23,416 nt of DNA from Bacteroides sp. CAG:443. GTDB taxonomy: Bacteria; Bacteroidota; Bacteroidia; Bacteroidales; Bacteroidaceae. The position numbers and the translations under genes are program-made. Of the stretch, positions 10,301-23,416 are shown one piece after another. Position 1 is the first letter of the stretch, and each line of letters starts with the position of its first letter. Below the pieces are notes generated by a model. The model saw only the letters and a list, made by a program, of their open reading frames with translations. It was not told the DNA's origin and searched no databases. Where the stretch lies: NCBI GenBank assembly GCA_000432735.1, contig FR887809.1, forward strand, positions 2,234-25,649. Reading direction: 5' to 3'.

Positions 10301-13300
10301 GTCGGCATACGAGGATCATCCCAACCGTTTACCAGACCTTCTTTAACCAGAATCAGCAGGTTACGTTTACTCATCAAAGTGTAGCTGAGGTTCAGTTTGT
10401 TGAACTCATACTGATGGGGACGGTTGTCGTCGAGATCTTTTCCGTCTTTTACCCAGTCTACGAACAAGTCATACAGCGGACGGTGAACCACAAATTCCAG
10501 TGTACACAGAGAGTGAGTTACACCTTCAAAATAGTCGCTCTGTCCGTGTGCAAAGTCGTACATCGGATAAGCCTTCCATTTATCTCCCGTACGGTGATGA
10601 GGAGTTTTAACGACACGGTAGATAATCGGGTCGCGGAAATGCATGTTCGGGTTGGCCATATCTATCTTGGCGCGAAGTACCATCTTACCTTCTTCTATTT
10701 CACCGTTGTTCATCTTTTCGAAAAGAGCCAGACTTTCTTCTATCGGACGGTTACGGTAAGGACTTTCTACTCCGGGCTGTGTAGGAGTACCTTTCTGGGC
10801 GGCAATTTCCTCCGAAGTCTGTTCGTCAACATAAGCCTTACCTTCTTTAATAAGGCGAATGGCAAAGTCCCACAGCTGCTGGAAGTAGTCGGAAGCATAA
10901 TATTCGTGTCCCCACTGATATCCCAGCCACTGAATGTCTTCCTTTATTGCTTCTACATATTCTACATCTTCCTTGGTCGGGTTTGTATCGTCGAAGCGCA
11001 AGTTGCATACACCTCCATATTTCTGGGCGATACCGAAGTCCATGCAGATGGCCTTAGCGTGGCCTATATGTAAATATCCGTTTGGTTCAGGCGGGAAACG
11101 GGTCTGTATTCTTCCTCCGTTCTTTCCCTCCTTCAAATCTTTTTCTACAATTTGTTCAATAAAGTTCAGACTTTTCTTTTCAGAACTTTCCGTTACTTTC
11201 ATTTCTGTCATAGCGTTTTCGTTTTACACTTTTGTTTGCAAAAATAATGATTCTTTCCTGAACTACCTATAAAAGAAAGATGATACTAGCAGTTAATTTA
11301 TAAAATAACTTCTCGAATTACAAGTTGTGGCTGTGGAAGACAGGAAGAAAAATGTCGGATTGCTGAAATTTTTTTGTTTTTGCCTGAAGTGTAAATATAT
11401 GATAGATGTGAATAAGAAAAAGACTGACAATTTCTGTTTTATGGAGAATTTTGGTATATTTTTGTAAAGTCCCTGAAATATAATATTGTATACAAACGTG
11501 AGAAAAAAACTTGAAAAGGTTTTATTTTAAGAAATATTTCTTATCTTTGTAATACTATTGAAGAGCGAGAGCTTGACAGAATGTAAACGAAGAAAAACAA
11601 TAAACATGTTTTAAGACATAGTTTTTTATTTGTTTAGTTCAAAAAAAGCCCGCATCTTTGTAGCGTTATCCTGAAAACAATCTTTTTACCTTAAAAAAAA
11701 CTAATACCTATTGAAAACTTAAAAAAGCTTCTTTGTGAAAAGAGGCTTTTTTTATTGCCCTTTTGTGAGCTGTTGTTTGGGAAATTTTTCTTTGCCAAAC
11801 AGATTCTTTTGGTTCTATTCAGCTTTTTTATATAAGAAATAAAAATTTTCTTCAGAGACGGCATGACGAAAGTTGATATTCCTTTTGGAAAATAGATCCT
11901 ATTCTTCCTGATGCTTTTCCTCGAACTCTTTTCGGTGCGTGACTATTGTTTTCAAGTTTGTCTGTGCCCATTCTGTCAGTTGGGTTATGATAGGTACGAG
12001 CGACCGCCCTAATTCCGTCAGTTGATATTCGACTTTTGGAGGAACAGTCGGATAAGTTGTACGGAGAACAAGGGCATCGGTTTCTAGTGTCTTTAATGTG
12101 CCAGACAATACCCGTGATGATATATCGGGAATTAACTGACGTAGTTCGTTGAAACGGATTTTCTCGTGTTCGCTTAAAATCAATATCACTAATAAGGCCC
12201 ATTTATTGCCAAAGCGAGCAATTACGTTACGGACAGGGCAGATTTCGATAATTGAGTTTCGTTGTTCTTTTCTTAGCATTTCTGTAGGTTTAGATTGAAT
12301 TCACATTGCAAAATTAATACATAGATTCATTAAATGATTAAAGGCGTATTTTTATTTTTTAACACTTTCCGAATCGTCCTGATTCTCTGTAAAAGTGAGA
12401 AAAAGGTTACTATCAGTCTAAAAAGTAACTTCTTGCACAATTGATGGATGAGGTGTAATTTTATCAAAATTCTATATGTATCTATAAAATAAATGTATAT
12501 GAAAAGTACTGATGATAAACAAGTTTCTGTAACAGAAAAGAACAAACAGGTGATGGAACAATTTATTCGTTTCATTAATACGGGCGATCCTGCTATCGGC
12601 GAAGCTATTATTGCGCCGGATGTTATTTTCTATGCTCCGACATCTTCTGAGCCTTTGCGTGGATTTGACGGATATATGGCCGTGCTCAACATGATGCGGG
12701 GGACGATGCCGGATGTTCAATGGAAAGCAGAAGAATGTATTGCGGAAGGTGATAAGGTCATGATTCGTTTTACAATGAGCGGAACACAGACCTGTCCGTT
12801 TATGGGAATACCTGCTACGGGTAAACCTGTCAAGGTAACTGCCATGAACATTTATCAGTTGAAAGATGGTAAAATTATCCGTGAACACGGATTGCCCGAT
12901 TTGTTTACGATGTTGCAGCAATTGGGTGCAATTCCAGCCCCTCAGCATTCAGTGAAATGATGTGAGTGGAAAAGGCATTCCGAAAGAGATTGGAATGTCT
13001 TTTCCAAATTGTGTTGTTATATTAATGAGTCGTGTATATTTCTCTAATCGAAAAAAAATCACTAATTTCGCTAGACAGAGTGTACATTGATCGTACTCTC
13101 TGTTGTTGGGAAAGGAACATTTCTCAGAGGATGATAATAAGGTGAAGGTAGATAATAATATTACAAAAGAAATATAGTATGGCTCAACCGTTGGCTGAAC
13201 GTATGCGTCCGAAAACGCTGGACGAATACATAGGGCAAAAACATCTGGTAGGAGAAGGGGCGGTGCTGAGGCGGATGATTGATGCCGGACGCATCTCTTC

Positions 13301-16300
13301 TTTTATTTTATGGGGACCTCCGGGAGTGGGGAAAACCACGTTGGCAAGAATTATAGCCAATCGTCTGGAAACTCCTTTTTATACATTAAGTGCCGTAACG
13401 TCGGGAGTGAAGGATGTGCGCGATGTAATCGACAAGGCACGGAGCAATCGTTTTTTTTCGCAACAGAGTCCGATTCTTTTCATCGATGAAATACATCGTT
13501 TCAGCAAGTCGCAGCAGGATTCCTTGCTGGGGGCTGTTGAAACAGGTGTCGTTACACTGATAGGAGCAACCACAGAGAATCCTTCGTTCGAAGTCATCCG
13601 TCCGTTGCTTTCGCGCTGCCAGCTTTATGTGCTGAAGTCACTCGAGAAAGATGACTTACTGGAACTGCTGCACCGTGCCATAACCACGGATGCCATATTG
13701 AAAGAAAAGCAGGTAGAGTTGCGTGAAACGGATGCCATGCTTCGTTATTCAGGAGGAGATGCCCGGAAACTGCTCAACATACTCGAGCTGGTGGTTGAGG
13801 CCGACGACAGTGTACCTGTAGTAGTGACCGACGAGAAAGTCGTGGAGCGTTTGCAGCAAAATCCGCTGGCATACGATAAAGATGGAGAAATGCACTATGA
13901 TATCATTTCGGCCTTTATCAAGTCTATCCGTGGAAGTGATCCGGATGGGGCGTTATACTGGCTCGCCCGTATGGTAGAGGGTGGGGAGGACCCTGCTTTC
14001 ATTGCCCGGCGTCTGGTAATATCTGCCTCTGAGGATATTGGACTTGCCAATCCGAATGCGCTGCTTCTGGCAAATGCTGCCTTCGATGCCGTGATGAAGA
14101 TCGGATGGCCTGAAGGGCGTATTCCGCTGGCTGAGGCTACGGTTTACCTGGCCACAAGTCCGAAAAGTAATTCGGCGTACGAAGGGATTAATTCGGCACT
14201 CGAACTGGTTCGGCAGACAGGGAATCTTCCGGTTCCGCTGCATCTGCGCAATGCACCTACCAAGCTGATGAAGCAGCTGGGATATGGCAAAGACTACAAG
14301 TATGCCCATGCCTATAAAGGTAATTTCGTGCGGCAGCAGTTCCTGCCCGACGAAGTGCAGCAGCAGCGCCTCTGGCATGCGCAGGAAAATGCCTCGGAAG
14401 CTAAACTTAAGGAAAGGATGGTGCAGCTATGGGGAGACCGTTTCAAAGAATAACAAAGAAATGAGGAGATATATGAAAATTGTTGTTTTGGATGCTTATA
14501 CGTTGAATCCAGGAGAGAGGAGATGGGAAGAGTTGGAGAAGCTGGGGGAAGTCGTCGTTCATGACCGCACTTCTCAGTTGGATGTGGTGCGTCGGGCAAA
14601 AGATGCAGATGTGGTACTGACTAATAAAACGGTACTGAACGGATCTATGTTGAATCTGCTGCCTCGGTTGAAGTATATAGGAGTCCTGGCAACAGGATAC
14701 AATGTCGTCGATCTGGATGCGGCACGTCAACGGGGAATCGTGGTAACGAACATTCCGGCATATAGTACGATGTCGGTTGCCCAGATGGTTATCGCACATT
14801 TGTTGAACATCACTCAGCGGGTGGATCATTATGCCAGAGAGGTACATAACGGCGTGTGGAGTGCACAACCGGATTTCTGCTATTGGAATACTCCGCTGAT
14901 TGAGTTGGCTGGAAAGAAAATGGGCATTGTCGGTTTTGGAAATACCGGACAAGCTACAGCACGAATAGCCGAAGCTTTGGGAATGGATATCTTGCTGTAT
15001 ACCAGCAAGTCGAAAAAGATGCTTCCGAAAAGATATCAGAAAGTGACATTGAATGAACTGTTCTCTATGAGTGACGTAGTCAGCTTGCATTGTCCGTTAA
15101 CTTCGGAGAACAAAGAGATGGTCAATTCATTTCGTCTTTCGCTGATGAAACAGGGGGCTATTCTGATCAATACCAGTCGTGGCGGACTGATAGACGAGAA
15201 GGCATTGGAACAGGCTTTGCTGAGCGGAAAGCTGTTGGGTGCGGGGCTGGATGTACTTTCGTCGGAACCGGCTTCAGCCGGCAATCCGTTGCTGAAGTTG
15301 AAAAACTGTTTCATTACTCCCCATATCGCATGGGCTACCCGTGAGTCGCGTGCACGCCTGATGAGCCAGGCGGTAGAAAATCTGAAAGCATGGATGGAAG
15401 GAAATACAATTAATAATGTACTTGATATATGACAAAAGAAGAACGTATACAGAAAGCTATGGCTTTCTTTAAAGAGGGTTATAACTGTTCACAGTCGGTC
15501 GTTGCTGCATATGCCGATCTGTATGGATTTACTCAGGAACAAGCTTTACACATGTCTGCTTCGTTTGGAGGAGGCATTGGCCGCATGCGTGAGACGTGTG
15601 GAGCTGCTTGTGGAATGTTTTTGCTGGCCGGTCTGGAGCGTTGCGCACTCGAAGGAGCGGACCGTGAAAGTAAGGCTGCCAATTATGCGCTGGTTCAGGA
15701 ACTGGCGGAAAAGTTCCGTCAGGAAACAGGAGCCTTGCGTTGTGCCGACTTGTTGGGACTGGCAAAGAATGAGCCGGTTGTTTCCACTCCCGAAGCACGT
15801 ACAGCCCAGTATTATGCCAAGCGTCCGTGTGTCAGAATGGTAGAAACTGCCGCTCGCATATTTGGAGATTTCCTGGAAAAAGAAGGTAAAATTTAAAAAA
15901 AATACCGTTTTTTGCCCTTCACCCCCTTCACTGCCGGTTTGTGGCGACTGCCGGTGTACGGAAAGGGGAGGAGGGCTTTCTTTTGTAAGCAGGCAGAGTT
16001 TTGTCTGTTTTGTCGGGAGGAATTTTTATTTTTTGTACAAAAACTTATTTTTTTTGTACAAAAAATAAAGCTTTTTCGATGCTGTTCTTCCCGGTTTCTG
16101 TCGGCGTAAGGTAAACATTTGCAGATAAAATGTCATTAGTTTGCCTATAAATGGGTTCTTTTGAGTAAAAAACAGTCATATTCAAAATATTTTTCCATAA
16201 AAAGGCTTCTTCATGTTTTTTTTCGTTACATTTGCATAGCAATATACACAAACACTTCTTTTGTATAAGAAGTAAAATATTACATTTTAAAGTAGAGAAC

Positions 16301-19300
16301 TATGTTACAAGAAAAAGCAGGTGCTATCGCCGGACAAATCTGGGAAGCACTAAATGGAAATGAAGGAATGACTCAGAAGGGACTGAAGAAGGCTACCAAA
16401 CTGAGAGCTGACAAAGATTTGTTCCTTGGATTGGGTTGGTTATTGAGAGAAGACAAGATTGAAACAAGCGAAGTGGAAGGTGAATTGTTTATTAAGTTGA
16501 AATAAAGCAAAATCTTGAGGTATCAGAAAAATGCGTTGAAACACCGTCAGAGCAGCGGAGTTACAACGCATTTTTTTATTGGTACTATCCTATATAATAG
16601 CTCAACTCAATATATAATGCAGTATTTTGTCCTTTTACACTGTCATCAAACTGGATTTTTCCTTCACAAGCCAACCAGCCGATAGCGGCATTCAAATCCC
16701 TGTCGCGCAGTCCGGTTGCCTCTTTCAGTTCTTGATACTCCCATTTTCTGTTATCTCCGTGCAGCAGACGCCATACTGCTTTTGCACAGTCTGAAATGCT
16801 TTGTGTATTCATAATTGTGTATATTTTGTTGGTTAATTTGGGTACAAGTTGATATATATTTTTTATCTATTATTACAAAAATAGTATTTTCTATCATAAA
16901 ATCCAATTTATTTGTAATTTTGTGTGCCGAAAATAAGAAAAAATGTATATGCATACTAGAAAGGAACAGATGGAAGCATTCGGGCGGCTGCTCGATGTGC
17001 TCGATGAACTGAGAGTAAAATGTCCGTGGGACAGGAAGCAGACCAATGAAAGTTTGCGCCCCAATACGATAGAAGAAGTATATGAACTATGTGATGCTCT
17101 GATGAAGAACGACCAGAAAAACATTTGCAAGGAACTGGGCGATGTCCTGTTGCATGTGGTGTTCTATGCCAAAATTGGAAGTGAAACCGGTGCGTTCGAT
17201 ATAAAAGATGTATGTGACAAACTTTGCGACAAGCTGATATTCCGTCATCCTCATGTTTTTGGAGAGGTTAAGGCTGATACGGCCGAACAGGTTTCTGAGA
17301 ACTGGGAGCAGATAAAACTGAAGGAGAAAGATGGAAACAAGTCGGTCTTGAGTGGGGTTCCCGACGCGCTTCCTTCACTCATCAAGGCTTATCGCATACA
17401 GGACAAGGCTCGGAATGTGGGCTTCGACTGGGAAGAGCGCGAGCAGGTATGGAGCAAGGTGAAAGAGGAAATCGGTGAGTTTGAAGCGGAAGTGGCCACC
17501 ATGGACAAGGAAAAGGCGGAAGCTGAATTTGGAGATGTGATGTTCAGCCTGATCAATGCGGCTCGTTTGTATAAGATTAATCCGGATAATGCGCTGGAAC
17601 ATACGAACCAGAAATTTATCCGTCGCTTCAATTATCTGGAGGAACATACGATAAAACAGGGCAAGAACCTGACCGATATGTCGCTCGAGGAAATGGATGC
17701 TGTCTGGAACGAAGCTAAGCAGAAGGGATTGTAACGGTAACTATCGTTCCGGTACCAGTGGACATGAAAAAGACCAGATTCAGGCTTTGAAGAATAATGT
17801 CTGAATCCGGTCTTTTCTTCTTTAAAACATCATGTATCAACGGTTTGAATAGGAACTATTTCTTCTTTTTGGGTTTTAGTAGTTCTCTGTGGAATTTCAT
17901 TTCGGCCCGCTGAATGTCATAAATTTTTTTTGCGGGGAGAAACTGCTTGTATTTCCGTACATAGTCTAGGTCGAGCTGGTCTATCTGGATGCGTGTTTTT
18001 ATTACATCTTCCACAATTTGATTGTATTCTTCTTCGCTTACGTTTTCCTGTTTGCCTTGTCTGATTTTGTGCCAGGCTTCTTTGTTGAGGGATGTCTTTT
18101 TGTCTTGCAACTCAAAATAGAGCGGGAAGAATTGTTTCGCCTCTTTCGCCGTAAGACTAGCCTTTTCGGTTATGAATTTTTCTTGTACTTTGCGGAATTC
18201 TTCTTTGCTCAGTTTGGCTTTTTGTGCTTGTAGGTTGCTGCAAAAAGCAATGAGAAGAGCTAGTATATACAATAGTTTTTTCATCTTGGTTCAGCTTATT
18301 TAGTTGTAAATATTGGTTTCGGCATCAGTCAGATATTGGTATAGTTCATAATCATCCATCATTGTCTGATTGACGATCGGGTCAATGTATTCGTCGGGTA
18401 TTTCGGTATAGTTCTCTGTTTCTGTTTCTGTACCTGCGTTTTGCAGACGTTGCTCTCCTACAAACGCACGGACGGTAAACATTAATCCTACGAACATGGC
18501 GGCCATGTAGACCCACGGTTTGATACGGTCCCATGTTCTGATTTCGGGTTCGGAGATGACTTCTTTTTCAGGAAGTTGCTCCATCAGCCTTTCGTTGAAA
18601 TTTTGGAAATATCCTTCGGGAACAGTAAAAGGATTCTTCTTTCCGTATTTTTTCAGTAAATCTTTATCTTCCTTCATAGTATGTTATCCTCCTTTATTTT
18701 CTTAGATAGCTGTTTGCTCATAAGGTTTAATCGTTTTGGCTTAAAAATTCTTCTATTTTTTTTACGGCATGGTGATAGGAAGCCTTGAGAGCTCCTACGC
18801 TGGTTCCCAAAATGTCGGATATCTCTTCGTATTTCATCTCCTGAAAATATTTCAGGTTGAAGACCATTCGCTGTTTTTCGGGTAAAGTCTGAATTGCCTT
18901 TTCGAATAATAGCTGTGTCTTGTCGCCATCGAAGTAAGGGTCACTTTCCAGTTTGCTCAGGGCAACAGCCTCTGCGTCGTCGATGGAAAGCTGGTTCTGT
19001 GCACGCTGTTTGTTCAGAAAATTCAAGCTCTCATTCAAGGCTATACGGTATAGCCATGTAGAAAGTTTGGCCTCTCCCCGGAAATAGCTCAGGTTGCTCC
19101 ATGCTTTGATGAATGTATTTTGCAACAAGTCGTTTGCGTCGTCGTGCGAGAGGACCATTCGCCTGATTTGCCAGTATAGCTGTTCGCTATATGCTTTTAC
19201 TACTTCTCCGAAAGCTTCTCGTTGTGTTTCCGGATATTGCAGTCGGTCGATGACATCTTCCTCGTTATATGTATTCATATTTTATTAACTTCTTGTTTCC

Positions 19301-22300
19301 GTTGTTTTTTAGATTGATATGTAATGGAAGGGTTTAAGCAGGTTGAGTTTTATTAACTTCTTTACTTAAAGTGCGATATTCATGTTTTCCTGTGCCAGCA
19401 GCGTATCGGGGAAGATGGCTTGTGCCTCTTTCAGCAGGGTTTCTTCTTCGTCATATCTTGCAGAAAAATGACCGATGAGCAGGCGTCGGACTTGTGCATC
19501 GCGGGCTATGGTAGCAGCTTGTTCGGCAGTAGAATGCATGGTCTGACGGGCTCGTGCTGCTTCTGTCTTGGCAAAAGTTGCTTCGTGAAACAGGAGGTCT
19601 ACGCCTTTTATCTGCTCGGTGATACGTGGAAGATAGGCTGTATCCGAACAGTATGCATACGAGCGGGGAGGGTCGGAGGGTGTAGTCAGCCGTTCGTTGG
19701 GGATAACTGTACCTTCCTCTGTGATGTAGTCTTCTCCGTTCTTTATGCGGTTGATCAAGCATATCGGGATGTTGTAAAAATCTATCATGTCACGCTTTAT
19801 ATGGTTGGGCGTAGGCTTTTCACGAAAGAGAAAACCGCATGTAGGCAAACGATGGCGTAAAGGGATTGTTTCTACCGTGACGGAGCGGTCATCGTAAATA
19901 ACCTGTTGCTCTTTAGGATTAAATGGATGAAAGATAACTTTGTACGGCATACCTTTGCAGAAGAATTCAAGGTGTGGGGTAAGCAGTTGTTCCAGTTCAG
20001 GATGGCAATAAATATGTAAGTCGGCTGTGCGTTCCAGCATGCCGAAGGTGGAGATTAGCCCGATCAGACCGAAGCAATGATCTCCGTGCAGATGAGAGAT
20101 GAATATGTGATTCAGGCGACTGAATTTCAGTCGTGAACGCCGTAATTGTATTTGGGTACCCTCTCCACAGTCAATCATGAACAGTTTTTCCCGAATATTC
20201 ACTACCTGTGAGGTTGCCATGTGCCGCGTGGTGGGTAATGCAGACCCGCATCCTAATATATTTACTTCAAATTTTTCCATGTAAACAAAGATACGCAAAG
20301 GTGAGCGGAGTGACAAATGAAATGTACAGTTTTTCAGGCTGGCCTTCCTCGTGGACATTCTGTTTTATGAAAAATAGTGATATTTAGGAAAACCGGAAAA
20401 GGTCTTGGAAAGGTTTCTGATGAGGAAATAAAAAAAGGGACTATGCAAAGCACAATCCCCTTTTCCAATATGACGAATTAAAGAATTATTTCTTTCCTTC
20501 CAATTGTTCTTTCAAAGCAGCCAAAGCGTCGATGTCGCCCAGAGTTGTAGAAGCAGCCTGGTTCTGAATCATCGGAGTTTCTTCTTTCTTAGAAGACTTC
20601 TTAGAAGCTTTCTTTTCTGCCTTTTCTTCTGCCTTAGCAGCATCTTCGAAGATACGGCTGTGAGACAAGATGATACGTTTTGCATCTTTGTTGAATTCGA
20701 TTACCTTGAACGGAAGTTTTTCGTCAAGCTGAGCCTGTGTACCGTCTTCCTTAACCAAGTGTTTCGGAGTTGCGAAACCTTCAACACCGTAAGGCAATGC
20801 TACAACAGCACCCTTATCCAACATTTCGATAATAGTACCTTCGTGGATAGAACCTACAGTAAATACTGTTTCGAATACATCCCATGGGTTTTCTTCCAAC
20901 TGCTTGTGACCAAGGCTCAAACGACGATTTTCTTTGTCGATTTCCAAAACAACAACGTCGATGTCTGCACCAATCTGAGTAAATTCAGAAGGATGTTTGA
21001 TCTTCTTAGTCCAAGACAAGTCAGAGATGTGGATCAAGCCGTCTACACCTTCTTCGATTTCTACGAATACACCGAAGTTAGTGAAGTTACGAACTTTAGC
21101 AACATGCTTAGAACCTACAGGATATTTTTCTTCGATAGTTTCCCATGGATCCGGTTTCAGCTGTTTGATACCCAAAGACATCTTGCGTTCTTCGCGGTCC
21201 AGAGTCAGGATAACAGCTTCGATTTCGTCGCCTACCTTCATGAAGTCCTGAGCAGAACGCAGGTGCTGTGACCAAGACATTTCAGAAACGTGGATCAAAC
21301 CTTCTACGCCCGGAGCGATTTCGATGAATGCACCATAGTCAGCCATAACGACAACTTTACCTTTAACGTGATCGCCAACCTTCAAGTTCGGATCAAGGCT
21401 ATCCCATGGGTGCGGAGTCAACTGCTTCAAACCTAAAGCAATACGTTTCTTTTCATCATCGAAGTCAAGGATAACTACGTTCAACTTCTGATCCAAAGAA
21501 ACAACTTCATGAGGATCGCTTACACGGCCCCAAGACAAGTCTGTGATGTGGATCAAACCGTCTACGCCGCCCAAGTCGATGAATACACCGTATGATGTGA
21601 TATTTTTAACAGTACCTTCAAGTACCTGACCTTTTTCAAGTTTGCTGATGATTTCTTTCTTCTGCTGTTCCAGTTCAGCTTCGATAAGAGCTTTGTGAGA
21701 AACAACAACATTTTTGAATTCCTGGTTGATTTTAACAACTTTGAATTCCATAGTCTTTCCTACGAATACATCGTAGTCGCGGATAGGTTTAACATCGATC
21801 TGAGAACCCGGCAAGAATGCTTCAATACCGAATACGTCAACAATCATACCACCCTTAGTGCGGCACTTGATGTAACCCTTGATGATTTCTTCGTTTTCAA
21901 GAGCAGCGTTAACACGATCCCAAGAACGAGTAGCGCGAGCTTTCTTGTGTGACAGGATCAACTGTCCTTTTTTGTCTTCCTGGTTTTCGATGTATACTTC
22001 TACAGTATCACCTACTTTCAAATCAGGATTGTAGCGGAATTCGCTCAACGGAATGATACCGTCTGATTTGTAGCCAATGTTAACTACAACTTCACGTTTG
22101 TTCATTGCAATTACAGTACCGTCTACAACCTCACGGTCGTTTACCTTGTTCAAGGTGCTGTCATAAGCTTTTTCAAGTTCTTCTTTGCTTACGTTGGTAG
22201 CTGCATCACCGCTTTCATAAGCATCCCAATTGAAGTCTTCAATCGGAGTAATGTTTTTTAAGTTTTCCATTAATTAATAAATTGTTTGTAAATAACTAAT

Positions 22301-23416
22301 TGTGTTAGACTTTATATTGTTTATATAAATCGGCTGCAAAAGTATAATAAAATCCTGAATGATACAACTTTTCCTGTTTTTTTTCGTAAAATCTTCGGAT
22401 GAAACTTGGCCTTTTTCTTCAGAGAGAGGAGAGAAGCAATATAAAAAGAGCCGCAGAGTTTCATTCGGATTTTCCTGTGATGATACTTTGCGGCTCTTTG
22501 AGCAAGTGTAAGGTATGTTATGATTTTGTCTAGTCTTCGAGTGAATAGTCGATAGTAGTAACTACGCGCACCTTTTTTATATAAGGAGTATTGGCATCGC
22601 GGTCGGAAATACTAAACTGTCCTTGGCTGGCATGGCGTATTTTGCCAAGTTTGCTGTCGGAGTCTTTTGCAAACTTTTCGGCAGCCTGCCGTGCGTTTTT
22701 CGTTGCTTCCTCTATCATTCCCGGTTTGATGGTGTTGAGTCCCGTATATTCATACTGAACGTTGTAACGATAGTCGCCTCCGGTTACTGCAATTCCTCTT
22801 TTCAGCAATTCACCTTGTTCGGCAATCAGGCTTCTCACCAAGTCGACTTTATTGGAAGTGACGGTGATAACAGTAGTTACATTGTAGCGGTATGGGTTGT
22901 TGTCGTTGTTACTGTATCGTTCAGCCTGCAAGTCGATTATTTCAGGGGCATTGATGCTAATTTCTTTTTCATCTATGCCTTTCTCTTTCAAGAATTGCGT
23001 AATGGTTGCGTTTGAGCTTTTGATGTTATCGTATAAAGCATTCAGATCGTTACCCAGGCTTTTATACATTAGCGGCCATATTACCTTGTCGGCTGGAACT
23101 TCCATTTCTGCAAGTCCTTTGACGTTAACACTTCTGTCTCGTTCTGCGAATGAGTTAAACCCTCTTTGAATGCATATACCTAGTAAAAGCAGTCCGAGGG
23201 CGAGGATTAGTGATTCGACTCTAAAATTCTTCATAATGATTTCATTTTAATTTTAAAGGTTGATTATAAGGAGAATATTATATGACTAATATAACAAATT
23301 AGCGTGAAGTTTGTTATTTCTGTTTGGTTTTATTAATGATTTTAGGGGATAATAAAAAAGGTCATACATAAAATGTATGACCTTTTGAAGAGCGGAAGAC
23401 GGGACTCAAACCCGCG

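Overview
The window looks like a core chromosomal segment of a member of the Bacteroidales, most like Bacteroides, Phocaeicola or Parabacteroides. Three things point there. Promoters match the TTTG / TAnnTTTG pattern of Bacteroidetes. Shine-Dalgarno sequences are mostly absent. The gene content is typical: a DUF4301 protein, fused hisB, long-form hisG, a degenerate-HD RelA, a six-domain S1 protein, and a sigma factor followed by a membrane protein and a secreted protein. I see no insertion sequence, prophage, integrase, CRISPR array or biosynthetic island.

Layout. The left edge holds the 5' two-fifths or so of relA (minus strand), divergent from a DUF4301 gene (plus). From 7.8 to 2.7 kb on the minus strand lies a compact histidine operon, hisG-hisD-hisC-hisB, followed by a small exported protein of unknown function. 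A complete attenuator precedes it: a consensus promoter, an 18-residue leader peptide with three consecutive His codons, and mutually exclusive antiterminator and terminator hairpins. Next, on the minus strand, come a TPR protein and glnS. A 0.69-kb gap without a protein gene follows; it carries promoter-like sequences and a strong terminator, consistent with at least one small RNA. An HxlR-family regulator diverges from a SnoaL-like protein across a candidate operator. Then comes a plus-strand cluster of rarA, a D-2-hydroxyacid dehydrogenase and a C_GCAxxG_C_C cysteine-rich protein, followed by a pair of convergent small winged-helix paralogues and mazG. On the minus strand follow an ECF-type sigma factor operon, rnz (RNase Z) with a promoter that almost touches its start codon, rpsA, a SIMPL-domain protein, and the 3' end of a probable tRNA-Gly cut by the window edge.

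How they fit together. Most genes are housekeeping: translation (glnS, rpsA, rnz, tRNA), nucleotide and stress metabolism (relA, mazG), replication-fork maintenance (rarA) and histidine synthesis. The most interesting content is regulatory and structural. It includes the his attenuator, a 39-bp in-frame tandem duplication inside hisD that doubles the PAGPSEV motif, the small-RNA candidate in the glnS-hxlR gap, paired TTTTTGTACAAAAA palindromes 21 bp apart, and the almost leaderless rnz. All promoter, hairpin and operator calls were made by eye. No folding or database search could be run.
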